Shown: positions 43,278 through 51,797, numbered from the stretch's first letter. The stretch is 64,000 bases of DNA from Alitiscatomonas aceti (GCF_025567195.1 NZ_JAOQJF010000014.1:1-64000); one strand, 5' to 3'. The notes: generated by a model from the sequence alone, not told the origin. A program made the numbers and translations.

Positions 43278-43916
43278 ATGAGTGATAAATTAATTATTAC
43301 CATTGGCAGAGAATGCGGAAGCGGAGGCAGACATATCGGACAGAAGCTGGCAGAAGAGATGGGTGTTAAATGCTACGACAAGGAGCTTCTTACCCTGGCG
43401 GCGAAAAAGAGCGGACTCTGCAGAGAACTGTTTGAGACACATGATGAAAAACCCACCAGCAGCTTTTTATATTCCCTTGTGATGGATACATACTCCATGG
43501 GATATACAAATTCCGCTTATATGGATATGCCCATCAACCATAAGATCTTTCTGGCCCAGTTCGATACGATCAAGCAGCTGGCCTCGGAGGAATCCTGCGT
43601 GATCATCGGCCGCTGCGCCGATTATGCCCTGGCAGAATTCCCCAATGTGGTCTCTGTATTTATTACCGCGGATGAGGATGTAAAGATCCGGACTCTGATG
43701 GAACGCCATCAGATCTCTGAAGCCCAGGCCAGGGATGTTATGATCAAGACCGATAAGAAGAGGGCCAGCTATTATAATTATTACTCCAGCAAGCGCTGGG
43801 GAGATTCAAAAAGCTATGACCTTTGCATCAACAGCAGCAAAACCGGAGCAGACGGAGCCATAAAGGTCATCCGGGAATTTGCCAGGATCAAGCAGGAATA
43901 TGCAAAAATAAAGTAA
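43278..43916 (+). CDS. Cytidylate kinase-like family protein
   Basis: A 212-residue P-loop kinase-fold protein of the Cytidylate_kin2 group common in Clostridia. The start is IITIGRECGSGGRHIGQKLAEE (P loop with GSGG), followed by CYDKELLTLAAKKSGL, VIIGRCADYALAE and the lid-type DKKRASYYNYYSSKRWG. It is not the housekeeping Cmk, and its substrate is unknown. SD GAGAGGAG precedes ATG 43278. It is a single-gene unit with its own promoter and terminator. Confidence 0.9.
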   Translation: MSDKLIITIGRECGSGGRHIGQKLAEEMGVKCYDKELLTLAAKKSGLCRELFETHDEKPTSSFLYSLVMDTYSMGYTNSAYMDMPINHKIFLAQFDTIKQLASEESCVIIGRCADYALAEFPNVVSVFITADEDVKIRTLMERHQISEAQARDVMIKTDKKRASYYNYYSSKRWGDSKSYDLCINSSKTGADGAIKVIREFARIKQEYAKIK

Positions 43917-43926
43917 AAGGACAGAT

Positions 43927-43979
43927 AAAAAAGCCTACCCAGTCCCGGCAGAAGCCGGATGGCTGCGGAGGCTTTTTTT
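43927..43979 (+). terminator. Terminator after the cytidylate-kinase-like gene
   Basis: Outer AAAAAAGCCT pairs with AGGCTTTTTTT, and an inner CCGGC-AGAA-GCCGG stem sits inside; T7 at 43973-43979. Confidence 0.8.
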
Positions 43980-44031
43980 GCGGACAGGCAAAAAAATTAA
44001 GAAAGAATTTAAGAAATCCAGACGGGTTGTA

Positions 44032-44040
44032 TGATATACT
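44032..44040 (+). promoter_or_regulatory. Extended -10 promoter of the NlpC/P60 gene
   Basis: TGA-TATACT (44032-44040) is an extended -10; no good -35 lies upstream. A-rich repeats AAGAAAGAATTTAAGAAA precede it. Confidence 0.55.
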
Positions 44041-44106
44041 TATCGTGCTGTCTTTAGCCCGTCCGGCAGCGCCTATCTACGAGAATTTTACAGCAGGTAT
44101 TACGAT

Positions 44107-46206
44107 ATGAAAAAAAATCTGAATCTATATAAGGGGATGCGTCCTGCGGCCGTGATGCTCCTTTGTACATGCATTGCATTTTCGGCCGTCATGCCCTACG
44201 TCCCGCCGGCATTACCGGCAGCAGCGGAGAAGTCTTCCTCGGAAGCAGAGCGTCCTTCGGAAACGGCTTCCACGGCCAGGGAAGAAACGGAGACAGAAGA
44301 GAGCAGAGAAACGGCTGCCGCCATGGATGAGACGGCTCCAGCCCCGTACAGGCTCAATTTTGCCCATATGTATGAGGAAGGGGCAGAAGAAAGCTATGCG
44401 GAAATCCTTATGAAGGAGCTGATCCGGAAGGATTCCCAGTGGTACGCGGGTATCTATGATATGGCTAATATGGCTCCCTCCAGACTGGCTTCACGTCTGG
44501 GACGTTCCCAGGCCAAGGTACTGGGAAAACACAATCCTGCCTCCTTATCACAGGATCCGGAGGATCCTTCGACCTGGGCGGTGGAGCATTTTAAAAATGT
44601 CCGTGTATCCTTTTATGACGGAGATGGAAATATCACGTCTGCTGTATCCAATGCCCAGCAGATCCTTTCCATGGCAAGCGTATACTGTTATTACAATGAG
44701 ATCCACGACCTGGACCAGATCCGGCAATACACAGACCAGCTTTGGAGTGCTTCCCATTCTTACAGCGCGTCCATGGGAGATGTATATTTCTGCGGCGGCT
44801 GTGTGGATCCATCCCAGATCCCTTCCGGAGAGGAGACAGATTCCGAGCTGGAGGGAGAGGATCATTTTAATGGAGAAAGCAGTATCAATACGGAAATTTC
44901 CGTTGCTGAATCCAGCCAGGCCGCAGAAGGGACCGGTGAAGATGGAGAGAGCATATCCGGTGCCTCCGGTGATTCCTTCAGTTCGGGCCTCGTATCGGAC
45001 CCTTTTTCAGGAGGAAATTCCGGAAGCCTTGCAGCTTCTTCTACAGAAAAAACAACACCAGCCTTTGCCGGAACCACAGTCCAGGTGGAGACCACCACCA
45101 GTCCCCTGGATTCTCTAGCCGAAACTGCTGAAAGCGTATACATGGAAGAGACAAAGCCAAAGGTTACCATTGTAAGGCCCGGAGAGTCTAAGGAAAGCCA
45201 GGAAATGTCCAGCGCTGCTTCGTCTGCGCCCCAGACGTCCGGATCTGCTGGTCCGACGGCTGCCTCTTCACAGGCCCCATCCCCGGTCTCCTCAGAAGCA
45301 CCAACCCCCGAGCCCCAGCCAACAGAGCCAACAGAAAGCCGGAATGCTGTGATCATCCGGCCAGAGGAGCCGGATCAGGCTGCTCTGGTCTTTGATCCGG
45401 AAGCAGCAGATATGCTTAAGGGGGATCACCGTATATATACAGCCGCAGTTTCGTCAGAAAGCTCCAGGAGCGCATCCTCCCAGACATCCCTCATCTGCCC
45501 CGGACACATCGATCTGAGGATCACTGCCAAAGTCCAGAGCCTGGAGGAGGCTGAAAGCCTGTTTTCCATAGATCCTGCTGGAAACACAGTGGAAGAGGGA
45601 AGCGCCTGGGCTGGCTGGAATGACCGTGCACGGGCCTTTGTAAACCACATCAGCCGTCAAGACTGGACGGAGCTTTATGACATCAGTGTTACGGTGGAAG
45701 GCACCAAAGCCCCGCTTTCCAGTACAGAGATCGAATCCTATATGAAAAAAATTCCGTCTGACACATCAGAGGAACGGAAGGAGATCATCCGTTTTGCACT
45801 GCAGTCTGTGGGAAAGGTTCCCTATTACTGGGGCGGCAAGGCCAGCGCCAGAAATTACAGCGGCAACAGCTTTGGTTCCATTACGATCCCCGACCACAGG
45901 GGCCGTATCCTGAAGGGGCTCGACTGCTCCGGCTGGATCAACTGGGTATACTGGTCTGTGACAGGCGAACGCCTTCCTTATGAGGGGACCGAGGGGCTTA
46001 AGTCCACGGGACGGCCGGTGAACCGAGCAGACCTAAAGCCCGGGGATATTATCGTCATCACCGGAAAAACTCCCCATGTGATCATGTTTTTAAACTGGGC
46101 GCCCAATGGGCAGATCCAGTGTATCCATGAGACTGGCTCCGCAGATAACGTGACCGTAGGCGTCATGACAGCCAACTGGCCGTATTACAGGAATCTGCTG
46201 GATTAA
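44107..46206 (+). CDS. Secreted NlpC/P60 peptidoglycan hydrolase with long Ser/Thr/Glu-rich linker
   Basis: A 699-residue exported protein. A signal peptide (about residues 1-38, ...FSAVMPYVPPALPAAA) leads to an acidic linker, a helical domain (~75-240, with RLASRLGRSQAKVLG and a Cys pair FCGGC), a low-complexity Ser/Thr/Glu/Pro linker (~245-435), and the C-terminal NlpC/P60 domain (~555-699): catalytic Cys in LKGLDCSGWINWVYW, His in TPHVIMFLNW, and third polar residue in CIHETGS. It probably cuts cell-wall peptides. No recognised wall-binding repeats are present, so how it is held at the wall is unclear. The start lacks a strong SD. Confidence 0.9.
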   Translation: MKKNLNLYKGMRPAAVMLLCTCIAFSAVMPYVPPALPAAAEKSSSEAERPSETASTAREETETEESRETAAAMDETAPAPYRLNFAHMYEEGAEESYAEILMKELIRKDSQWYAGIYDMANMAPSRLASRLGRSQAKVLGKHNPASLSQDPEDPSTWAVEHFKNVRVSFYDGDGNITSAVSNAQQILSMASVYCYYNEIHDLDQIRQYTDQLWSASHSYSASMGDVYFCGGCVDPSQIPSGEETDSELEGEDHFNGESSINTEISVAESSQAAEGTGEDGESISGASGDSFSSGLVSDPFSGGNSGSLAASSTEKTTPAFAGTTVQVETTTSPLDSLAETAESVYMEETKPKVTIVRPGESKESQEMSSAASSAPQTSGSAGPTAASSQAPSPVSSEAPTPEPQPTEPTESRNAVIIRPEEPDQAALVFDPEAADMLKGDHRIYTAAVSSESSRSASSQTSLICPGHIDLRITAKVQSLEEAESLFSIDPAGNTVEEGSAWAGWNDRARAFVNHISRQDWTELYDISVTVEGTKAPLSSTEIESYMKKIPSDTSEERKEIIRFALQSVGKVPYYWGGKASARNYSGNSFGSITIPDHRGRILKGLDCSGWINWVYWSVTGERLPYEGTEGLKSTGRPVNRADLKPGDIIVITGKTPHVIMFLNWAPNGQIQCIHETGSADNVTVGVMTANWPYYRNLLD

Positions 46207-46228
46207 ACAAACTTAAATGTTTAAGTGA

Positions 46229-46258
46229 ACAGACCTCCAGGTTATCCTGGAGGTCTGT
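46229..46258 (+). other. Hairpin after the NlpC/P60 gene without T run
   Basis: Perfect 13-base stem ACAGACCTCCAGG / CCTGGAGGTCTGT with a TTAT loop, 23 bases after the stop. It lacks a T run, so it may be a 3'-end stabiliser or a weak terminator. Confidence 0.6.
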
Positions 46259-46356
46259 GACTGATATAGGGCAGAAATTATTTCTTCCAGCATTGGACAG
46301 CGATAACCGGTCTGTGGGTCTTCTCCAGCGCGACTGCAGACGGCTTTTTTATGCAG

Positions 46357-46905
46357 CTACATGTCTTTCAGAAGGCTGCTGATAAGGATCTCCAAATCCG
46401 GATACAATCCGGCGCTGACCGGGCTGTGGAACGGGAAGATGATCGGAGCGGCGTCTTCGGCGTAACGGTATACGGTAGTACGTTCCTTCTCTGGATCCAC
46501 GATCCAGTATTCCTGGACCCCAGCCTCAGAATACAGAGTGTTCTTTGTGGAATAATCCATCCGACGACTGGAAGGAGAGACAATTTCAATGATCCAGTCA
46601 GGAGCACCGAAACAGCCATGGTCATGGAGCTTGTTCCGGTCGCAGATTACGGAGATATCCGGTTCCACCCAATTTTTATCATCGGCATCCAGGTTCACGG
46701 CGAAAGGGGCCATAAGCAGCTGGCAGTTTCCAGCATGAGAGAAGATATATTCCTGGATCACGAAAGACAGCTTAGCGATCAGAAATTGATGCCGATAGCT
46801 GGGCGGGGCCATATCATACAGGGTCCCGTCTATCAGCTCGGCGCGCTGACCCTCTGGAAGGTTCCAGTAGTCTTTTGATGTATGGTACTGTTTTGGTAAT
46901 GGCAT
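46357..46905 (-). CDS. Uma2-family (DUF820) restriction endonuclease-fold protein
   Basis: A 182-residue PD-(D/E)xK-fold protein of the Uma2 family. The start PLPKQYHTSKDYWNLPEGQRAEL is typical, and EPDISVICD plus APDWIIEIVSPSS carry the Asp and Glu of the putative nuclease site; the fold continues with STKNTLYSEAGVQEYWIVDP. These proteins are common as orphans in cyanobacteria and Firmicutes; true nuclease activity is seldom shown. SD GGAGG precedes 46905. No partner, toxin-antitoxin mate or mobile element is adjacent. Confidence 0.9.
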   Translation of the reverse strand: MPLPKQYHTSKDYWNLPEGQRAELIDGTLYDMAPPSYRHQFLIAKLSFVIQEYIFSHAGNCQLLMAPFAVNLDADDKNWVEPDISVICDRNKLHDHGCFGAPDWIIEIVSPSSRRMDYSTKNTLYSEAGVQEYWIVDPEKERTTVYRYAEDAAPIIFPFHSPVSAGLYPDLEILISSLLKDM

Positions 46906-46997
46906 ATTGCACCTCCTGGGAATCTATTATATATTTATGATTCATTTCTTTTTCTAAAATCCAGTACAAGAAAAAATGAGGTCACATAAAACCAAGT

Positions 46998-47086
46998 AAA
47001 GGCGGAAAGTCTATAAACTATTCGTTAAAGAAGGCTTTCACGCATAGTTATAGATCGCTCTGCAATCAGCATTCCCCCGCCTTTTT
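46998..47086 (+). other. Structured intergenic region, possible small RNA with terminator
   Basis: An outer stem GGCGG (47001-47005) / CCGCC (47077-47081) followed by T5, and an inner stem TCTATAAACTAT (47010-47021) / ATAGTTATAGA (47044-47054) with a one-base bulge; a further small AAAG-AAGG-CTTT hairpin lies in the loop. The layout resembles a short structured RNA ending in a terminator, but no clear promoter was found. Confidence 0.35.
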
Positions 47087-47127
47087 CTGCCCTCAGCCGT
47101 CTCTCTCCATACTCCTGCCTTCCATAT

Positions 47128-47223
47128 CTATTTGACAAGCAAAGGCAGATAATATTCCACAAACAGATAAACGACTGTGAGCACGATCCCGACAACCAGC
47201 ACCCGGTTCATTACTTTTCTCAT
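47128..47223 (-). CDS. Possible 31-residue single-TM peptide
   Basis: MRKVMNRVLVVGIVLTVVYL followed by FVEYYLPLLVK: a short basic N terminus and one hydrophobic helix. AAAGGAAAA lies about eight bases before the ATG at 47223. A longer open frame upstream (to 47427) has no ribosome site and an unremarkable composition, so only the short form is proposed. The function is unknown; small membrane peptides of this shape include type I toxins and regulators. Confidence is limited by length. Confidence 0.4.
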   Translation of the reverse strand: MRKVMNRVLVVGIVLTVVYLFVEYYLPLLVK

Positions 47224-47482
47224 AACAATTTTCCTTTCTTTTTCATTATGTATAGACAGCGCCAGAACCATTAAAGGTACGGCATAATACGCCCATTCTG
47301 TATCATGAACGTTCATGTTTTTGATTATAGCACATTCATGATCCATGCTACAAGGAGTTCTTGCATTATCCCTTTGGTTCTGGTATGATGGTCCATGGGC
47401 ACAACTATTCGTGAAATACGTTTCCAATAGAACTTGCCCTTTTAATATAATTATTACAGATAATTGAGAGGATCAGCAATTT

Positions 47483-48274
47483 ATGAAATTACAGCGACTT
47501 TTAAGCCTTGTACGAAAGGCAGTGGACGATTACCAGATGATCTCCGCTGGTGACCGCATCGCTATTGGGATCTCCGGAGGAAAGGACAGCCTGGCACTGC
47601 TCTTCGCTCTCCATGAGCTCCAGCGTTTTTACCCATTCCCATTCGAGCTTTGTGCATTTACTGTGGACCTTGGTTTTGGGATCCAGGATTTTAAAGCCAT
47701 ACAGGCCCTCTGCGACGATTTTTCCATCCCCTATACAGTTATTTCCACGGATATTGCAAAAATCGTTTTCGAGACCCGCAGAGAATCCAATCCATGCTCT
47801 CTCTGCGCAAAAATGCGGAAAGGTGCCTTAAACCAGCAGGCCAGATCCTGCGGCTGCAATAAAGTGGCATACGCCCATCACAGGGATGATATTATAGAAA
47901 CCATGATGCTTTCATTGATCTATGAGGGACGCTTCTATACCTTCTCTCCCCGTACCTATCTGGACCGGATGGATCTGACTGTGATCCGCCCCATGATGTA
48001 CGTCAGCGAAGCAGATATCATTGGATTTAAAAATAAATACCAGCTTCCAGTCTGCAAGAATCCATGTCCGGTGGATGGAAAAACCCGGCGGGAATACGTA
48101 AAAAATCTCATACGGGATCTGAATCTGGAAAATCCTGGAGTCAAGGATCGCTTTTTCCACGCGGTTCTCTCTGGCAACATTCCCGGCTGGCCATCTCCCT
48201 CCTCGGATTCCAGAGGCTCTGAAAAAAATAAAGAAGGAAAGGAAGATAATCATGGCATCTCTCACTTATCATGA
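47483..48274 (+). CDS. TtcA-family tRNA thiolation-like ATPase
   Basis: A 263-residue N-type ATP pyrophosphatase. The PP loop ISGGKDSLALLFAL is at residues 29-42, the Cys pair NPCSLCAKMRKG matches the TtcA Fe-S/thiolation site, and a later CPVDGKTRREYVKNL holds a third Cys. TtcA makes 2-thiocytidine in tRNA; the exact product here is not certain. SD GAGAGGATC precedes ATG 47483. It overlaps the downstream recombinase gene by 23 bases, so the two are probably co-translated. Confidence 0.9.
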   Translation: MKLQRLLSLVRKAVDDYQMISAGDRIAIGISGGKDSLALLFALHELQRFYPFPFELCAFTVDLGFGIQDFKAIQALCDDFSIPYTVISTDIAKIVFETRRESNPCSLCAKMRKGALNQQARSCGCNKVAYAHHRDDIIETMMLSLIYEGRFYTFSPRTYLDRMDLTVIRPMMYVSEADIIGFKNKYQLPVCKNPCPVDGKTRREYVKNLIRDLNLENPGVKDRFFHAVLSGNIPGWPSPSSDSRGSEKNKEGKEDNHGISHLS

Positions 48275-49319
48275 GCAGAAGGATATTGAAAACATCAAAA
48301 AGCTGCGGGGACTGATAAAGGAACTTCCTCCCTTCTGTGCAGATTTCTTCCGGGGAATCGAACCTCTGACATCCACCAGGACAAGAATCGCCTATGCCTA
48401 TGACCTGCGGATCTTTTTCGATTTTCTGAAAACTTCCAACAGCCAGGTAGCCCGAATGGGGGAAAATATCCCCCTCTCTGTTCTGGAACAGCTTACAGTT
48501 ACCGATCTGGAAGAATATATGGAATATTTAAAATGTCATCCTTCTGTGAACAATGAAGATGTATATAATACGGAGCGTGGGATCATGCGGAAGGTTTCAT
48601 CTTTAAAAAGCTTCTATAATTATTTTTACAGAAATGAACGGATTGAAAAAAATCCTGCCTCTCTCCTGCGTCTCCCCAAACTCCATGAAAAAGAGATCAC
48701 ACGGTTGGAAATTGATGAGGTGGCACGGCTTCTGGATGAGGTTGAGGAAGGTGAAAAGCTCACAGAAAGGCAGAAACTGTATCATGAACGGACAAAGGTC
48801 CGGGACCTGGCCATGCTGACACTTCTTTTGGGGACAGGACTCCGTGTATCGGAGTGTGTCGGATTAAATATAAACGATGTGGATCTGGACGCCTGTGGAG
48901 TCAGGATATTCCGGAAGGGCGGAAAGGAATCCATTGTCTATTTCAGCGATGAAGTCCGGGACGTTCTGGAAACGTACCTGGATGAACGCCAGGCCATTGA
49001 CGCCCTTCCAGGTCATGAGGATGCTGTGTTCCTGTCCCTGCAGAAAAAAAGGATGAGCGTCAGAACGGTGGAAAATATGGTAAAAAAATATGCGGGTCTT
49101 GTTACTCCCCTAAAAAAGATCACCCCCCATAAGCTTCGGAGCACCTACGGCACCAGCCTTTACCGGGAAACCGGCGATATCTATCTGGTAGCATCGGTCC
49201 TTGGGCACAGCGATGTCAATACCACCAGGAAGCACTATGCGGCCCAGGAGGACCAGAGACGGAAAAGCGCCAGAAATATAGTCCAGCTAAGGGAAAAAAA
49301 GGAACAGGGGCCCCAGTAG
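48252..49319 (+). CDS. Tyrosine recombinase, XerC/XerD-like
   Basis: A 355-residue tyrosine recombinase. The N-terminal SAM-like core-binding domain (about 35-140) precedes the catalytic domain with Arg in LLGTGLRVSECVGL, His-x-x-Arg in TPHKLRSTYGTSLY, His in VLGHSDVNTTRKHY and the Tyr in the same segment, so all catalytic residues are present. Size and the location beside lexA suggest a housekeeping recombinase rather than a phage integrase. It may serve dif-site resolution, but another xer gene elsewhere cannot be excluded. Confidence 0.9.
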   Translation: MASLTYHEQKDIENIKKLRGLIKELPPFCADFFRGIEPLTSTRTRIAYAYDLRIFFDFLKTSNSQVARMGENIPLSVLEQLTVTDLEEYMEYLKCHPSVNNEDVYNTERGIMRKVSSLKSFYNYFYRNERIEKNPASLLRLPKLHEKEITRLEIDEVARLLDEVEEGEKLTERQKLYHERTKVRDLAMLTLLLGTGLRVSECVGLNINDVDLDACGVRIFRKGGKESIVYFSDEVRDVLETYLDERQAIDALPGHEDAVFLSLQKKRMSVRTVENMVKKYAGLVTPLKKITPHKLRSTYGTSLYRETGDIYLVASVLGHSDVNTTRKHYAAQEDQRRKSARNIVQLREKKEQGPQ

Positions 49320-49416
49320 CCTGGCTAGTCCGGATACAGACTGGCTGCGGCCTGGAGCCTGCCAGTTACAAACGGCATTCCTTAATAATTAGCTATCCTG
49401 CGGCAGATCCGGAGAA

Positions 49417-49734
49417 CTACTGCTCCGACGGGATCATACCTGGTTGTCTGGCATAATATACAACAGTCAGGGAGTCCCCGGCCTCAATGGAATCCGAAAC
49501 CAGGCCGTTGATCTCTTTCAGTTCTGATATATACTGGCGGACCTCCATTCCGGAGTTAGCCCTGTATCTTTCAGCAATGGACCACAGAGAGTCCCCCGGA
49601 CGGATCTCAATGTTGGTATAATAACGGTCATAACCGCTCTCCCTCTCCTCTCCGCTGGCAGTTACCAGTGTCTTTCCCAGGAGACAGGATAAAATCATAA
49701 TGGATGCGGCAAACAAAAACAAATACTTTTTCAT
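49417..49734 (-). CDS. YneA-like LysM cell-division inhibitor candidate
   Basis: A 105-residue exported protein: hydrophobic N terminus KKYLFLFAASIMILSCLLG, then a LysM domain (IEIRPGDSLWSIAERYRA, SDSIEAGDSLTVVYY). It is divergent from lexA with at least three LexA-type boxes between them, the arrangement of the Bacillus SOS division inhibitor YneA. The start 49734 has GGGAGGG upstream. I infer a DNA-damage-induced block of division; the sequence itself shows only the LysM domain and the context. Confidence 0.8.
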   Translation of the reverse strand: MKKYLFLFAASIMILSCLLGKTLVTASGEERESGYDRYYTNIEIRPGDSLWSIAERYRANSGMEVRQYISELKEINGLVSDSIEAGDSLTVVYYARQPGMIPSEQ

Positions 49735-49763
49735 ATTCAGTCCCTCCTGCGTCAAAAGAATGT

Positions 49764-49851
49764 ATGTTCGGGAACATTTGTTCTGGTCTCATGATAACAC
49801 CAGAACAAATGTTTGTCAACAGATTTCCTGCTTTTTCTCGAACAAAAGTTT
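49764..49851. promoter_or_regulatory. Cluster of LexA (SOS) boxes between yneA-like gene and lexA
   Basis: GAACATTTGTTC (49772-49783), GAACAAATGTTT (49803-49814) and GAACAAAAGTTT (49840-49851) fit the Gram-positive GAAC-N4-GTTC box. A further perfect palindrome ATGTTC-GG-GAACAT (49764-49777) overlaps the first. The third box lies over the -35 of a candidate lexA promoter (TTGCTT 49850, TAGTAT 49873). Confidence 0.88.
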
Positions 49852-49967
49852 GCTTTTTTGCCGGACATATGATAGTATATAAAAAAGAAATCTATTCCCT
49901 TCCAGGGATTTTTATAAGATATGATATCATTTTTTCATAAAAATGATGCAAAGGAGGATCCACATAT

Positions 49968-50585
49968 ATGAGCCAGGGTAAAATAACTGAAAAACAGAAA
50001 GAAATTCTTGAATTTATAAAAGAAACAATTTTAAGCAAAGGATATCCGCCGGCTGTGCGCGAGATCTGCGAAGCCGTCCATCTGAAATCCACCTCTTCTG
50101 TCCACTCCCACCTGGAGACACTGGAGCGGAATGGATACATAAGACGGGATCCCACAAAACCCAGGACCATCGAGATCCTGGATGATGATTTTGCGCTGAC
50201 CCGCCGGGAAGTGGTCAACGTACCGCTGATCGGGACCGTTGCCGCAGGAATGCCGATCCTGGCAGAGGAGAATATTGAGGATTATATCCCCATCCCTGCG
50301 GAGCTGCTTCCCAATAAAGAGGTATTTATGCTGAGGGTAAAAGGAAACAGTATGGTGGAGGCTGGAATCCTCAACGACGACAAGGTGATCGTCGCAAAGC
50401 AGCCTGTGGCTGAAAACGGGGATAAGGTGGTTGCCCTCCTGGGAGATTCTGCAACGGTAAAAACCTTCTATAAAGAATCCGGCCACGTCCGCCTGCAGCC
50501 GGAAAATTCTTCTATGGACCCGATCATCGTGGACGACGTCCAGATCCTTGGAAAGGTCATCGGCCTGTTCCGGTTTATGAATTAG
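49968..50585 (+). CDS. lexA: SOS repressor LexA
   Basis: Repressor of the DNA-damage response, cut when RecA is activated. The 205 residues have the winged-helix domain (ITEKQKEILEFIKET; VREICEAVHLKSTSSVHSHLETLE), the self-cleavage Ala-Gly in VAAGMPILAEE, the catalytic Ser in VKGNSMVEAGI and the Lys in ATVKTFYKE. SD AAAGGAGG precedes ATG 49968. It probably represses itself and the divergent YneA-like gene through the boxes at 49764-49851. Confidence 0.98.
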   Translation: MSQGKITEKQKEILEFIKETILSKGYPPAVREICEAVHLKSTSSVHSHLETLERNGYIRRDPTKPRTIEILDDDFALTRREVVNVPLIGTVAAGMPILAEENIEDYIPIPAELLPNKEVFMLRVKGNSMVEAGILNDDKVIVAKQPVAENGDKVVALLGDSATVKTFYKESGHVRLQPENSSMDPIIVDDVQILGKVIGLFRFMN

Positions 50586-50697
50586 CAGGAATGATGCCTG
50601 CCTGCGGCGGGCTGCTGCGGCCGCAGACGTTCCTTCCGCCGTATGGCGAACCCTGCAGAGCATTTTATATGCCACAGGACACGCATTTCAGTAACCA

Positions 50698-50738
50698 AAA
50701 AGCACCGGCATCCCCCTTAGAGAATAGCCGGTGCTTCA
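50698..50738 (-). terminator. Terminator after rsfS
   Basis: Stem AGCACCGGC (50701-50709) / GCCGGTGCT (50727-50735); on the minus strand the stem runs into TTTTT, so it ends the rplU-to-rsfS run. Confidence 0.85.
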
Positions 50739-50770
50739 AGTATATGTTTTTTGTCAGACTGCGTTCCGGA

Positions 50771-51127
50771 TCAGTCCAGTTCCTCTACGGATCCTACGAC
50801 CTTTCCGTCTCTCCAGATGCGCTCCAGATCATAGAACAGCCGGTCTTCCTTGGAAAATACATGAACGATCACATCGCCGTAGTCCAAAAGGACCCATGTT
50901 GAGCTTAGATTTCCCTCTTTCTGGCGGCACTCAAAGCCAGCTTTAAAGAGCTTTTCCTCCACATTATCGATCAGAGCCTGGGTCTGGCTGCTGTTGGATG
51001 CGCTTGCCAGTACAAAATAATCTGCAATAACTGTTACACCCTGGATATCAATAATTTTTATATCTTCTCCCTTTTTCTCGTCCAGCGCTTCGACTGCGAG
51101 TCTTACCATTTCTTTTGACTGATTCAA
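50771..51127 (-). CDS. rsfS: Ribosome silencing factor
   Basis: Binds L14 on the 50S subunit and blocks subunit joining when translation slows. The 118 residues include IIDIQGVTVIADYFVLASASNSSQ and EGNLSSTWVLLDYGDVIVHVF, the family core. The start is TTG at 51127, nine bases from GGAGG; an ATG six codons later lacks a site. It overlaps the end of yqeK by 80 bases, unusually long for adjacent genes. Confidence 0.95.
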   Translation of the reverse strand: MNQSKEMVRLAVEALDEKKGEDIKIIDIQGVTVIADYFVLASASNSSQTQALIDNVEEKLFKAGFECRQKEGNLSSTWVLLDYGDVIVHVFSKEDRLFYDLERIWRDGKVVGSVEELD

Positions 51128-51770
51128 CTGTGTTTTCCTCCTTTATTTTCTCTGGCCCGATTTCTCCGTTCCCGGCTGCGGCCTGTTCCTGGCTTCTTGC
51201 TGCCACCGCACGCATATGATTACAGGCGGCAATGGTCAAAGGATCAATGGGGCAGTCCAGGGTACCCAGGTAACGGAGAATGCTCTCCATAATGGCCAGA
51301 CAGGCCCGATCCAGATCCTCAAAGGCCAGCTTTCTCATCCTGGGCAGATCCGCAGCTTTATAACGCCGGGGCTCAATATAATCTGCCACATAAAGGATCT
51401 TATCCAGCATCCCCATGTCTGTTTTTCCTGTGGTATGACACGCAATGGCGCTTAAGATCTCTTCATCGTCCACTCCGTATTTTTCCCTGGCCATCCACGC
51501 TCCCAGTTTTGCATGAAGCAGGGATGGATCCCGTTCTTCGCTTTCAGAAACAGGGATCCCGCGGCTTATGCATTTTTCCAGCATGGTCGGACGGTCGTAC
51601 CGCTTGGCGCAGTCATGAAGGAGTCCGGCCAGCTCTGCCTTATCCAGATCATATCCGTACCGCATGGCCAGGGCCTGGCAGGTGTAGGAGACTCCCAATG
51701 TATGCTCAAACCGCATGGGATCCAGTTTCTTTTTTAAATGCTTTCTTATTTCAATGACTCTGCTGTCCAT
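51048..51770 (-). CDS. yqeK: YqeK-type HD phosphohydrolase (Ap4A hydrolase)
   Basis: A 240-residue HD-domain hydrolase of the symmetrical diadenosine tetraphosphatase type. The metal motif is LLHDCAKRYDR with LHAKLGAWMAREKYG, CHTTGKTDMGMLDKILYVADYIEP and the RMRKLAFEDLDRA segment. The C-terminal ~40 residues are basic and low complexity (KRNGKTRSRSAGREKGRRYK) and overlap rsfS in another frame; families usually end before this tail. Lies between nadD and rsfS, the usual order. Confidence 0.93.
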   Translation of the reverse strand: MDSRVIEIRKHLKKKLDPMRFEHTLGVSYTCQALAMRYGYDLDKAELAGLLHDCAKRYDRPTMLEKCISRGIPVSESEERDPSLLHAKLGAWMAREKYGVDDEEILSAIACHTTGKTDMGMLDKILYVADYIEPRRYKAADLPRMRKLAFEDLDRACLAIMESILRYLGTLDCPIDPLTIAACNHMRAVAARSQEQAAAGNGEIGPEKIKEENTVESVKRNGKTRSRSAGREKGRRYKNY

Positions 51771-51797
51771 ATGAATATGCCCTTTACTGATTCCGTG

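Noticed and set aside
47224..47427. Longer form (99 codons) of the small membrane peptide
   Set aside because: No ribosome site at the upstream start, and the added sequence lacks protein-like character.
48252..49319. Phage or island integrase
   Set aside because: No attachment-site repeats, tRNA target or phage genes nearby; flanks are housekeeping genes.
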